A DNA stretch of 35,209 bases from positions 1 through 35,209 of the forward strand of contig NZ_JAACFT010000056.1 of assembly GCF_029051685.1 (NCBI RefSeq), written 5' to 3'. Position 1 is the first letter of the stretch; every line of letters begins with the position of its first letter. The translations under genes and the position numbers were made by a program. The DNA comes from Bradyrhizobium sp. CSA207 (lineage in GTDB: Bacteria > Pseudomonadota > Alphaproteobacteria > Rhizobiales > Xanthobacteraceae). The notes beneath the pieces were generated by a model. The model did no database searches. It saw only the letters and a program-made list of their open reading frames with translations, and had not been told where the DNA came from. Of this stretch, positions 1 through 7,565 are shown piece by piece.

Positions 1-108
1 TTGCGTGAACAACGGACGTATCCGTTTCTTGATCTCTCGAAGCGACGCCGCCCACAACGCAAGCGTCTCCTCGATCGACGCTGCTGGCGTCCACGACCTC
101 CGAATCAT
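1..108 (-). mobile_element. 5' end of an IS transposase gene (cut by window edge)
   Basis: On the minus strand an ATG at 108 opens a reading frame that runs off the left edge of the window. Its visible 36 residues contain IEETLALWAASLREIKKR followed by RPLFTQ. As far as I recall, this resembles the N-terminus of IS701/IS4-like DDE transposases, where a conserved 'RPLFTQERV' segment follows a helical start. Only the N-terminus is visible, so family, completeness and activity cannot be judged. No terminal inverted repeat could be confirmed to its right. The assignment rests on remembered family resemblance only. Confidence 0.5.
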
Positions 109-501
109 GGTTACCCATGGATTCAGAAAGCTCCATAAAAGGCAACTGTAATGCTAGGGGGAACGGAGATGAGGTTCGGCGGCAGCTGAAAGGTGGACAA
201 GGCTAGCCATCTCGCTGCGCAGTCGGCGTGCTGTTACGACGCCTGCACTATTTGCGTCGGGGCGGCCTGCAGGCGGTCGCATTGCAGTGCACCGAGGGCC
301 TGAATTACAGGGTTCTTGCCTTGAGGATGCCGAAGAAGTGGTCCTGCCACCTGTCCCGCGGCCTGCCCGCTGACGAGACGAATCTGTTAGGAAAAGTAGG
401 CTGCCTGTATACACATGCTCGGCGATCTCGAAAGGACCGCCGGTCATCAAAAACTGGGGTGATGTCTTCTTATTACCCGTTAGAGTGATTTAACCTACGC
501 C
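109..501. other. No gene recognised between IS fragment and second nodC
   Basis: Short frames exist on both strands (for example minus 154-450), but none resembles a family I know and their composition looks like non-coding frames. The right end of the IS element whose transposase starts at 108 should lie in the first part of this stretch. I could not pick out its terminal repeat without the other end. Confidence 0.5.
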
Positions 502-2241
502 TTACGCAGAATTCCGCCAGGTGCTAGGCGAAACCTCGATTTGATTAGAAGAGGAAGAGTTGAACGTGTGATCAATCAAATCGCCAAGAACGCAGGCGCC
601 ATGATTTGGGTCGGACTTGACTTCACGTGTCGTTCCACGAGCTAGAACAAGTTTGGCGATTTGCGTACGATTGGCGATAGTACGGCGATCTGGCGGTAAA
701 GCTGCGACTGCCTCGTCGAAAAGTTTAGCTAGGATACGGAGGTCTTCTGGATAGAAGAGGTCACCGTGTTTTTCCGCTGGGACTGTTCGCCTGCTGGCGC
801 TCGCCTCGCCTATTGCGCCGAGTTCCAGTTTTGCCGCGACCAGTTCGCTTGTGAGTTCGTCGAGCAGCTTGACCGCTCCGAGCGCGAATTTGTCCTGGCA
901 GCTCAGTTGAGCCACGACCTCCAATTGGAAAGCAATGCGGTGCTCAAGGTGCTGAATGCGCGACGTGCAAACAATCTCCTTCGGTTTATCGGTTCTGGGG
1001 GCCGCGTACAAAAAGTTGCCACGCCTTCCATTTTCGTCGGGCAAATCTGGCAGTCTGCGCGAGAGCCAGTCGCTGTTGCTCAAGGTACAGAGCGCATAGG
1101 CTTTCATCGGGAGCAGGAGGAAGATGTTGATCGGGGTGTGCAGCGAGAAGCCGAGAAAGCGAAGCTCGCCGGCGCGAAGGGCTGCCACGCTGCATCGAAT
1201 CATCGTCATCGCGACGATGGTCAGACCGGTCCACCAGGGCACGGTGCCCGTGAGCGCGAGCTGAGCGAGCGCGGCAATCGATGAGATGGCGAGCAGCAGC
1301 GGCCCGAGGTTCTGTCCGAGCACATCGAGCGTGAGGTACCGATCGAGGCCGGGCAGCAGGTGCAAACCGAGCAGCGTGTCGCGGTAGGTGCTCCGCGCCC
1401 AGCGGAGCTGTTGCCGCAGATATGGCAAGAGCCTGTCCGGGACCACCGTGGCGGCGATGGCGTCCGGAACGTACTCGGTTCGAAACCCCGCCTTAAGCAT
1501 GAGGACGGTCAGATGGCGGTCCTCACCGAAATCGCTCGGCTTTCCCCGAAAGAACTGCGTCTCGTACTGGTCGAGCAGCAACATGAGCGCGGAGCGGCGG
1601 TACATGGCACACGGCCCGCAGCAGCACATGACGGCACCGAAGCGCGTCTGCGCTGCGCGCTCCTCGTTGCAAGCCAACCAGTACTCCATGTCGATCAATC
1701 GGGTCAGCCAGCTGTCGTTCCGGTTGCTGGCCGTCAATTGACCCATGGCCGCGCCGACGGCTTGATCTTGCATCTTGCGTACGAGCTTGCTGACCACGTT
1801 GCTGGCGAGTTCGGTGTCGGAATCGACGTTGAGCACGAGATCGCCGAATGACCGGCGTATCGCGGCGATCTGTGCCTTACGCTTGCCAACGTTACTTGGC
1901 AGCAGAATGACACTGACCCTCGGGTCATATGCGTAGCTCGCGTGCACGGGTGCCACTGCACCGACATTTGCAGAGCCGTCATCGACCACATAGACCTGCA
2001 ATCGCCCTGGGTAGTCCTGGCGTGCGATAGACTTCAGGCAGGCCGCCAGCGTGCGCGGGTCCTCGTTGAAGCAGGGCACGATGACATCCACGCTGGGCAG
2101 AACACCGCTGTCGATCGGGTCATACGGCGGCAGTGAGGCGTCGGTTCGCAGCGCATAAAGCGCCTGCGCGCTCTTATGGACGCTGGAGAGCAACGCGTAG
2201 GAGGCAGCAGCAACGGTGCTGATGGTGGTAAGCAGGGTCAT
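502..2241 (-). CDS. nodC: Chimeric second NodC: chitin synthase domain with a foreign C-terminus
   Basis: NodC is a membrane beta-1,4-N-acetylglucosaminyltransferase that builds the Nod-factor backbone. Residues 1-396 match the NodC at 16474-17832 with about 18 substitutions (about 95% identity). They keep the processive GT2 motifs VVDDGS, NVDSDTE, FGEDRH and QQLRW, the N-terminal hydrophobic stretch and the C-terminal membrane segments. After the residues LSR, at base 1056, similarity stops. About 180 different residues follow, including a helical stretch (HLEHRIAFQLEVVAQL, then KLLDELTSELVAAKLE) and a module beginning YPEDLRILAKLFDEAVAALP. That module resembles the 67-residue protein at 10821-11024. 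The total of 579 residues exceeds usual NodC lengths (about 410-490). The ATG matches the other nodC copy, and like it lacks a clear Shine-Dalgarno. A GTG-initiated ORF (2627-2256) ending 14 bases upstream could provide translational coupling. A nod box at 3019-3064 points at it. Activity and the role of the tail are unknown. Confidence 0.85.
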   Translation of the reverse strand: MTLLTTISTVAAASYALLSSVHKSAQALYALRTDASLPPYDPIDSGVLPSVDVIVPCFNEDPRTLAACLKSIARQDYPGRLQVYVVDDGSANVGAVAPVHASYAYDPRVSVILLPSNVGKRKAQIAAIRRSFGDLVLNVDSDTELASNVVSKLVRKMQDQAVGAAMGQLTASNRNDSWLTRLIDMEYWLACNEERAAQTRFGAVMCCCGPCAMYRRSALMLLLDQYETQFFRGKPSDFGEDRHLTVLMLKAGFRTEYVPDAIAATVVPDRLLPYLRQQLRWARSTYRDTLLGLHLLPGLDRYLTLDVLGQNLGPLLLAISSIAALAQLALTGTVPWWTGLTIVAMTMIRCSVAALRAGELRFLGFSLHTPINIFLLLPMKAYALCTLSNSDWLSRRLPDLPDENGRRGNFLYAAPRTDKPKEIVCTSRIQHLEHRIAFQLEVVAQLSCQDKFALGAVKLLDELTSELVAAKLELGAIGEASASRRTVPAEKHGDLFYPEDLRILAKLFDEAVAALPPDRRTIANRTQIAKLVLARGTTREVKSDPNHGACVLGDLIDHTFNSSSSNQIEVSPSTWRNSA

Positions 2242-2573
2242 GGGAATTGATCTATTCAGTGAGGTTGAGGAAGCGACCGGATTGCAAATCCACGGTCATG
2301 CAGGGCTGGAATGAGCTGGGCGAGCGCCATCACAGTCTGGTCGCGCCGACCAGCATGAGGGCGGCGGCCCAACTCGTCGGGTGGGCATCCGTCGTGCAGG
2401 AGCACGATTGCCCCCGGCCGGACCGCGGCCAGCACCGCGGCAACAATCGCCTCGACGCCAGGACGAGACCAGTCTTGCGGGTCGACTGACCAGTGCAGGG
2501 CCGCCAGTTCGGCCTTCGCCGACGCGGCGAGGGCCTCCTTGGTCCAAATCCCGTGCGGCGCACGCATGTGCCG
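1056..2573 (-). repeat. Inverted duplicate of the nodB 3' end plus nodC (copy of 16141-17659)
   Basis: The minus strand from 2573 to 1056 aligns with the plus strand 16141-17659: 1518 versus 1519 bases, the difference being one base in the nodB-nodC spacer. Similarity starts at the codons for the His-Met-Arg-Ala-Pro of NodB and ends within the codons after LSR of NodC. Bases 1056-1488 are identical to 17227-17659 over 433 bases, whereas the remaining ~1.1 kb carries scattered differences. No terminal repeat or target duplication was seen at either junction. Confidence 0.93.
2256..2573 (-). pseudogene. nodB: nodB 3' fragment (duplicate)
   Basis: The frame encodes the last ~105 residues of NodB, from HMRAPHGIW through DPQDW and LLHDGCPPDE to the terminal PQPH. 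It is nearly identical to residues 114-218 of the intact NodB at 15802-16458. The deacetylase motifs TFDDGP and H-x3-H are missing, so it cannot deacetylate. The frame stays open upstream to a GTG at 2627, giving a 123-codon ORF with 18 unrelated N-terminal residues. Its translation could feed ribosomes into nodC, whose ATG lies 14 bases past the stop. Fragment status is clear; translation is not. Confidence 0.88.
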
Positions 2574-3018
2574 TGGCCACGAGCCCGCATCAAAGACACT
2601 CCAGTTCCTTGTTGACTCGCAAAGCACTCGCGATCGACGGCGACGCCGGACCGGTGCGCGTCAAGCGCAGCCATCCGGGATCAGGCTGCCAGAGCGCTGC
2701 ACCCAACGGCGCTAGATCGCCCTTCTCGCTATCGGCTTGCGCTGCGCCGCTCCTGCTAAGGCTGGCTAGAGATCTGGAGGCGAGCTGCCCATGCTGTCTC
2801 ATGGCTGGTGTCGGAGACAGATTAATGCATGCAAGCAGCTCGCGCGCGCCACGATAGCGAGGCCAAGACTTCCCTCTATCTGGACGCAAGAGGTGATCAT
2901 GTGCTGGCGATCACTCGTCATCCGCCCATTGCGTTGAAAATCGCGAATACGTTGTCACGCGCCTTATCCTGAATCATCCTTGCTATAGCCGGCGGCTAGC
3001 TATGTGGATTCGGAGAAT
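2574..3018. other. Leader region between nod box and duplicated nodBC; no recognised gene
   Basis: This is the transcribed leader expected downstream of the minus-strand nod box. A minus-strand frame of 99 codons (2889-2590) is open, but I recognise nothing in it. Neither nodA nor nodK/nodY sequence is present, so the duplicate begins abruptly inside nodB. Just after the nod box the sequence vaguely resembles that after the nod box of the main operon (CCGAAT followed by ATAGC), hinting that the promoter region may also derive from a nod promoter. Confidence 0.5.
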
Positions 3019-3064
3019 ATTGGTAAAATCTATTGTTTTGATGGGAGGTATCCATGCTGCGGAT
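3019..3064 (-). promoter_or_regulatory. nod box (NodD-binding promoter element) facing the second nodC
   Basis: Read on the minus strand, the element contains two perfect LysR half-site pairs of the form ATC-N9-GAT (3064-3050 and 3042-3028). It is followed by the conserved ATTTTACCAAT (3029-3019). This is the classic nod-box architecture bound by NodD and flavonoids. It is at least as close to consensus as the one in front of the main operon, which has one imperfect pair. The first gene-like sequences downstream are the nodB fragment and the chimeric nodC, whose ATG is about 780 bases away. Confidence 0.88.
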
Positions 3065-3606
3065 GGGCCAAGAGGAATCCATCAACGTCGGGTGGGTGAG
3101 CCGATCCTCTTGATCCAATTGATCAGGCGCATACCGAAGAATGGCTCAACATGCGACCTTCGGTTCGGTGAAGGTCATCGCCAAGCATCGAGGCCATCGC
3201 GCGAAAACGCGAACCATGATACTCGAGCTGATTCAACTCAAGCGCCGCTTCCCACGAACAGAGTCGAGCCCGCGCCACTGCCCGATGACGACGAGTGGCC
3301 GTTCCTTTCGATCAGAGTTGAGCGGATACGCTCGTTGGCTCGACCCAGAGGACCGCTAAAGATGGCCAGAGAGAGCCTGGTTCTGGATGATCGAGAAGAA
3401 CCTGAGTGTGCAGCTTTTCGGCAGGTTTCAACCAAGCCTGCCGGCCCCGGGAGACAGTGGATTCATCAGATTCATCAACTAGCGAGGTGCTGTCGCTCCA
3501 ATCCACGAGCTTCAAAGCTCCTCAGGAACTCAATCGAAGCGCCTCGGCTAACATCAATAGTGCATAGCCAAGTGTTGCGGCGGGCGATGGGTGGAGCGGG
3601 CATGGA
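3065..3606. other. No recognised gene
   Basis: A long plus-strand frame covers 3002-3829, but it crosses the nod box and opposes the better-supported minus gene at 3607-3951. Its product is Arg/Pro-rich with no recognisable motif. I see no RNA gene or promoter that I can defend in this stretch. Confidence 0.45.
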
Positions 3607-3951
3607 TCAATGCATCTTGGGATTAGCGCTGCAGATACCGATTCGGCCAAGAGTATCCTCAGCGCGGCGCGGTTCGCTGTTCATGAACATTTTCGTTGCA
3701 AAGTCGAGCGACCTGAATGCTCGGTCGCGGACCGCCTGCGGCAAATCAGGAGTCGCGTCGATCGCAGCGCGCGCGTCGCTCATAATCTTATCTTTTGCGG
3801 AAAGAAGCTTTGCATCTAACATTGCGTGAAGCGTCTCTCGAACGTCAGGTGAGATCGAGCTGTCTCCATCGATCAATTCTCGAAGTTTCCAAAACATACG
3901 CTCGACTGCTACCATAGAACTGAGGACTGACATCAGTCTTTGTGACATCAT
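3607..3951 (-). CDS. Uncharacterised 114-residue helical protein
   Basis: I do not recognise this protein. I chose the double ATG at 3951 because the ribosome-binding sequence AAGGAG lies six bases before it; the open frame itself extends to 4020. The product is predicted largely helical and charged, with segments such as VAVERMFWKLRELID and RETLHAMLDAKLLSAKDKI, no signal peptide and no Cys motif. The good Shine-Dalgarno and plausible composition support a real gene. It lies between the nod box of the second nodC and the HTH gene, on the same strand as both, but there is no evidence for co-transcription. Confidence 0.5.
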   Translation of the reverse strand: MMSQRLMSVLSSMVAVERMFWKLRELIDGDSSISPDVRETLHAMLDAKLLSAKDKIMSDARAAIDATPDLPQAVRDRAFRSLDFATKMFMNSEPRRAEDTLGRIGICSANPKMH

Positions 3952-4608
3952 TGCCATCTCCTTCTCCAGCCAGATTCTGGCGACTGTTCCAGCGAAATCA
4001 GATCTGTGCCCGTTTGACACCGGCGCGAGGCGCCCCTGAAACAGGCGAATGACTGGGACACAATTTTTCTGCTACGCCCCAGGGGCGTGAGACGCAGGTT
4101 GCTCAGGGGAGCTCGCAAAGCGTCCGATTTGCGCGCAAGGTATTTATCTTTCCTGTGCTCCGGGCCGTAACCCCGGGTCCGTGCGGTGGCTTACGTCGAA
4201 AACCGACGTGGAGGGTGGTTCTGTTTGCCACAAACCACCAGCGGCATCGGAGTTGGACTTCTCCTGCCAGGCGTCCAATGCTTTTCCGCTTGTTCACTGG
4301 ATCGCTCTGTTATTCAGGCGGAATTGACTGAGTGATCCCGGTCACGCAACGGTGGTCATCCGATACCCGGTGCTCGGGGCGCCCACGCGTTTTGTGATTG
4401 CATGGGTACATCGAGATTGAGCCTCCCGATCTGGCGGAGGTGTGTTGATCGTGCGCCACGTTGACCTCGATCGTTCTCGACTCTCCATCGGCCGTCTGGT
4501 CGAGCTCAGAGGAAATGCTAACTTAAACGCACATATCATTTCTTGTGCCGGCGTCCGTATCTCGGATTGATTCACTTCGTCTGTCTTACTGTCCTCGTCG
4601 CTGCACGG
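3952..4608. other. Non-coding stretch with several inverted repeats
   Basis: No convincing gene is seen. A 77-codon minus frame (4575-4342) is open but unrecognised. The stretch contains a 7+1+7 inverted repeat ACGCCCC-A-GGGGCGT at 4074-4088. It also contains two adjacent hairpins at 4193-4209 (arms ACGTCG/CGACGT) and 4214-4239 (arms GGTGGTT/AACCACC). They could be transcript ends, operators or parts of a structured RNA. Confidence 0.45.
4193..4239. repeat. Pair of adjacent hairpins
   Basis: Arms ACGTCG and CGACGT are separated by five bases (4193-4209). Four bases later, arms GGTGGTT and AACCACC are separated by twelve bases (4214-4239). Both stems are perfect. There is no T-run on either side, so a simple intrinsic terminator is not supported. 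Confidence 0.5.
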
Positions 4609-4884
4609 CTATGCTGTGCAAACCGTGCATTTTACCCACCACCGGCCACCGCGTTTCTCCGCGCGTAACTTGCCGCGGCGGATCCGAGAGAGCACGGCTT
4701 CGGGGCTTATGTGGTTCATCACCGCGAACCGCTGAACAGTGAGGTAGTCCTCATCGAGAGGTCGCGGGGTGCTAATGCCGTGCTCGGCCAGCAGAATGCG
4801 CAGCGAAGCCAACTCTGCGAGCACGATCTCGAGCTTACGCGCGATTTCTTCGGTTTGAGCGGAGCGCTGCCGGGACCGAGTCAC
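4609..4884 (-). CDS. Small helix-turn-helix (HTH_17/excisionase-like) DNA-binding protein
   Basis: This 91-residue protein has an N-terminal helix (about residues 10-35, EEIARKLEIVLAELASLRIL) and then YLTVQRFAVMNHISPEAVLSR followed by IRRGKLRAEKRGGRWWV. The second part matches the pattern of MerR-like 'helix-turn-helix domain 17' proteins: hydrophobic turn-helix, RRG-K-L, G-G-RWW strand. That family includes excisionases/recombination directionality factors and plasmid or phage regulators. The start is the GTG at 4884, overlapping the stop of the 54-residue ORF upstream (GTGA), so the two are probably translated together. Whether it acts in transcription or DNA excision cannot be decided from sequence; no integrase is visible in the window. 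Confidence 0.6.
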   Translation of the reverse strand: MTRSRQRSAQTEEIARKLEIVLAELASLRILLAEHGISTPRPLDEDYLTVQRFAVMNHISPEAVLSRIRRGKLRAEKRGGRWWVKCTVCTA

Positions 4885-5045
4885 GACAGGCCCGCTCGGG
4901 CAATAAGCCGCACCTTGGATTCGTGTAGAAAGCGATCGACGAACCGGCGCGCCAAAGCGGAACGAGCGTGAGCCGACTTACCTGCCCAAGCAAGCCACTG
5001 CTCGGGTTGTGTCAACGCATGCAAAGTGAAGGACAGGCCATTCAT
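4881..5045 (-). CDS. Uncharacterised 54-residue protein coupled to the HTH gene
   Basis: The ATG at 5045 begins MNGLSFTLHALTQPEQWLAW, and the product ends in a basic region (ARRFVDRFLHESKVRLIARA). The stop codon overlaps the GTG of the downstream HTH gene (GTGA), a typical sign of translational coupling. A weak AGAAGG lies about ten bases upstream. I do not recognise the family. The frame remains open upstream to 5390, but that part overlaps the monooxygenase gene and looks non-coding. Confidence 0.5.
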   Translation of the reverse strand: MNGLSFTLHALTQPEQWLAWAGKSAHARSALARRFVDRFLHESKVRLIARAGLS

Positions 5046-5221
5046 TGCCGTTACGCCTTCTGTTTGGTGATGTAGTCCAAAGGGTCGAATCCGCGTAGAA
5101 GCCGTTTGGACCGCAAGAGGGGCCTTATAGATGCATTCGGCTCCGGCATTCATCGGCCTCGGCGCTGCCATTTGTTGCTGGGTCAATGGCGAATTTATCG
5201 GAATTCGCTGTTGGCTCACCG

Positions 5222-6250
5222 TCAGCGGTCTGCCGCGATGAGCTCCGAGTGAATCGCAGTTGCCGTATTGAGGCAGGCATCCAGTGTCAGAGACCCGAAG
5301 GCGAGCTGGCAAAGAAGATAGTTGGCGCCTGCCGCTTCCACGTGATCGAGAAGAGTTTGGCGCACCGAAGCGCGCGTTCCGACAACGCACAGTTCACTCT
5401 CAATTGCGGCATCCAAGGTCAGGGGTAGGTTAGATGGAGGCGGGATGTCATTGAGGTCGTACAGGAACTTAAAGCTCTTGAGCCATGTTTCGTAGGCTGG
5501 CGCGGCGAGGGAACGGGCGGCTGCTTCAGAGCTCGCGATTACGACCATGCGGAGCAATGCGAGAAATGGTGCTGAACCGCTGGCGTCACGCTCCGCGTTT
5601 CGATGAGCGTGATAGCGATCGGTGACCTTGCGAACGGCAGAAGAAGGCCCCACGCAGGCCAGATTTGCGCCATTTGCCGCCGCCCAGTGGGCAGACTCTG
5701 GCCGATTTGTAGCAATCCATGTCGGGGGACAAGGACGCTGGTGAGGTGAAAGCGTCAAAGGAACGTCGTTCAGCGCAAAATGTTGCCCTTGGTATGAGAG
5801 CGGGCCGCCATTCATCGCGCTAACGAAGATTTGGGAAGCTTCCTCGTAACGGCTCGAGGCAACGTCGGCTCCAACCCCAAAGTAGCTCAGTTCGATCGGT
5901 AGGGAGCCGCGACCAAGGCCGACCTCAACCCTGCCGCTGCTCAGGTGATCCAACATGCAGATCTCCTCGAATGCACGCAGCGGGTGATAGAGGTTGAGCA
6001 GCATGACCAATGGACCAACGCGAAGTCGCCGTGTGCGTTGTATGACGCTCGATAGAAACAAGTTCGGCGATGGACCACGTCCATGGGGAGTGCAATGATG
6101 CTCCGCCAGATGATAGGCATAGAAACCGAGCCGGTCGTAGACCTCCGCCAGCGCGAGGCGGTCCGCGTATTGCCGGGCGATATCGCGGCCGTCCTCGTCA
6201 AGATGATCAAAGATGCCGCAGGTCAGGTTTGAGGGAAGAACGTTTCTCAC
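5222..6250 (-). CDS. Luciferase-like (LLM) flavin-dependent monooxygenase
   Basis: The 342-residue product has features of the bacterial luciferase-like family: an early FYAYHLAEHH, then LRVGPLVMLLNLYHPLRAFE, LDHLSSGRVEVGLGRG, and a central 'RYEEASQIF' helix. These are a TIM-barrel flavoprotein fold using reduced FMN or F420-type flavin. Substrate is unknown. The start is a GTG at 6250, immediately after the stop of the small ORF 6251-6475. It follows a HisC-like aminotransferase on the same strand. As I recall, the Sinorhizobium NGR234 y4wE-y4wF pair has a similar aminotransferase plus monooxygenase make-up in a flavonoid-inducible locus linked to indole-3-acetic acid synthesis. That suggests, but does not show, an indole or amino-acid derived product. 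Confidence 0.85.
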   Translation of the reverse strand: MRNVLPSNLTCGIFDHLDEDGRDIARQYADRLALAEVYDRLGFYAYHLAEHHCTPHGRGPSPNLFLSSVIQRTRRLRVGPLVMLLNLYHPLRAFEEICMLDHLSSGRVEVGLGRGSLPIELSYFGVGADVASSRYEEASQIFVSAMNGGPLSYQGQHFALNDVPLTLSPHQRPCPPTWIATNRPESAHWAAANGANLACVGPSSAVRKVTDRYHAHRNAERDASGSAPFLALLRMVVIASSEAAARSLAAPAYETWLKSFKFLYDLNDIPPPSNLPLTLDAAIESELCVVGTRASVRQTLLDHVEAAGANYLLCQLAFGSLTLDACLNTATAIHSELIAADR

Positions 6251-6475
6251 TCAGTTAGCTCCTATGTAGAGAGGACCGGTGTCCGCTGGGTTTCGGGGGG
6301 CAAGAGGCGCTCGCTGGCAAGGCGCTGCATAGGCTGCGAAGACGTCCTCAACAGCTCGTAATGCGCCGACTGGATAAAAACTGACTCCGGCTGCGTCGCG
6401 AAGCTGCATCATGTGTGGGGCCGGATCGATTACGAACGGGGATCTGTGACATGAGTGGAACGGGCCATTAGCCAC
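6251..6475 (-). CDS. Uncharacterised 74-residue ORF between aminotransferase and monooxygenase
   Basis: A GTG at 6475 overlaps the stop of the aminotransferase gene, and the frame ends at 6251 directly before the GTG of the monooxygenase. The three would therefore form a tightly packed unit. The sequence includes FVIDPAPHMMQLRDAAGVSF and VEDVFAAYAAPCQRAPL; I recognise no family. A later start at the MM pair would give 53 residues. The tight junctions argue for translation. The lack of a clear Shine-Dalgarno and the short length keep confidence low. Confidence 0.4.
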   Translation of the reverse strand: MANGPFHSCHRSPFVIDPAPHMMQLRDAAGVSFYPVGALRAVEDVFAAYAAPCQRAPLAPRNPADTGPLYIGAN

Positions 6476-7565
6476 GGCATCCCACTTTCTTAAGAATGCT
6501 GCCGACAGCCGCAAGAAACGCATCCATCTGGCGCTTTGTACCGATACTAACCCGAATGCACTCTTGCAGGCCGGCATCCGGAAAGAAGGCAACAAGGACT
6601 TTCTGGTCTTCCAACGCCGCCTGCCACCATCTGCCACCTTGGCCTACCGGCACACGGGCGAGGAGGAAATTCGCGTGGGAAGGCGTTACAGAGAACCCAA
6701 ATTCTGAAAGGGCGGCCGCTACGCGCTGCCGCTCAAGCCTAACGTGGCGATGGTTCTCCTCGTAGGCGTCGCGATGCGCAAGGACGCTCATGCCCACCGC
6801 ATGAGCGACCACATTCATGTTGAAAACATTCTGGATGTTGCGAAGCCGCCCAATTAGCTCGGGATGGCCGAAACCGAAGCCGACGCGAATGCCAGCGGCG
6901 GAATAACTCTTGGAAAACGTGCGCAGGACCAGAAGATTCGAATGGCGCTCAACAAGGCGTAGGCCGTCCTCAGGTGCGAAATCGACATAAGCTTCGTCCA
7001 ATACGATCAATCGGTCAGATCGTATAACGAGGCGTTCGATCTCAGCGAGCGGAACAAAGGTTCCGGTCGGATTGTTCGGATTGGCCAGCAGAATGAATTT
7101 GGCATGTTTAGCCGCACCGAAAAGCAGCTCGTCCATCGGCAAGCAGTCAGGTTCAGACCAGGGAATTTCAATGAAGCGGGCCCCTTGCAACATGGCAAGC
7201 TTGCGATTGAACGAGAAGCCGGGCGACATCATTGCGATACCGTCCCCCGGGGCAAGAAAGGCTCTGTAAATGAGACTGAGGAGTTCAGACGATCCATTGC
7301 CAGCCATCACGCGATCAGTTGCAATGCCATAGGCAGCTGCGGCCGCTTGTCTCAAGCTGACATTGTCGTCTTCCGGATAGAGGTATTGCAACTCAAGAGC
7401 TGCAATTGCGCTTCGCATCACGATGCTTGGCAAAGGAAATGGGTTCTCATTCGTGTTCAGTTTCACGCAACCATTGTCCGGGGTGGGCCGCCCGGAGGGC
7501 AGAGCATCCAATTCGCGTGCGACCGGCGAGAGCGAGGAAAGCATAGCTTGCAGTTTGGCATCCAA
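6468..7565 (-). CDS. HisC-like class I/II PLP aminotransferase
   Basis: The 365-residue product is a pyridoxal-phosphate aminotransferase of the histidinol-phosphate aminotransferase group. It shows LNTNENPFPLP near the N-terminus, NGSSELL, the ANPNNPTG cofactor loop (about residue 160), VLDEAYVDF, and the Schiff-base lysine in TFSKSYSAAGIRVGF (about residue 219). The reaction is amino-group transfer to or from an aromatic or imidazole-type amino acid; the substrate is not fixed by sequence. The start chosen is TTG at 7565 with GGGAG nine bases upstream; an ATG seven codons downstream (MLSSLSP) is possible. Lacking other his genes nearby and paired with a flavin monooxygenase, it is unlikely to serve histidine synthesis. 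A y4wE-like role in auxin synthesis is a reasonable hypothesis. Confidence 0.85.
   Translation of the reverse strand: MDAKLQAMLSSLSPVARELDALPSGRPTPDNGCVKLNTNENPFPLPSIVMRSAIAALELQYLYPEDDNVSLRQAAAAAYGIATDRVMAGNGSSELLSLIYRAFLAPGDGIAMMSPGFSFNRKLAMLQGARFIEIPWSEPDCLPMDELLFGAAKHAKFILLANPNNPTGTFVPLAEIERLVIRSDRLIVLDEAYVDFAPEDGLRLVERHSNLLVLRTFSKSYSAAGIRVGFGFGHPELIGRLRNIQNVFNMNVVAHAVGMSVLAHRDAYEENHRHVRLERQRVAAALSEFGFSVTPSHANFLLARVPVGQGGRWWQAALEDQKVLVAFFPDAGLQECIRVSIGTKRQMDAFLAAVGSILKKVGCRG

Noticed and set aside
766..1851. Long plus-strand frames opposite the chimeric nodC (766-1284, 1360-1851), repeated opposite nodC at 16465-17355
   Set aside because: They mirror the high-GC coding frame of nodC in the antisense direction and appear in both copies for that reason; no family resemblance.
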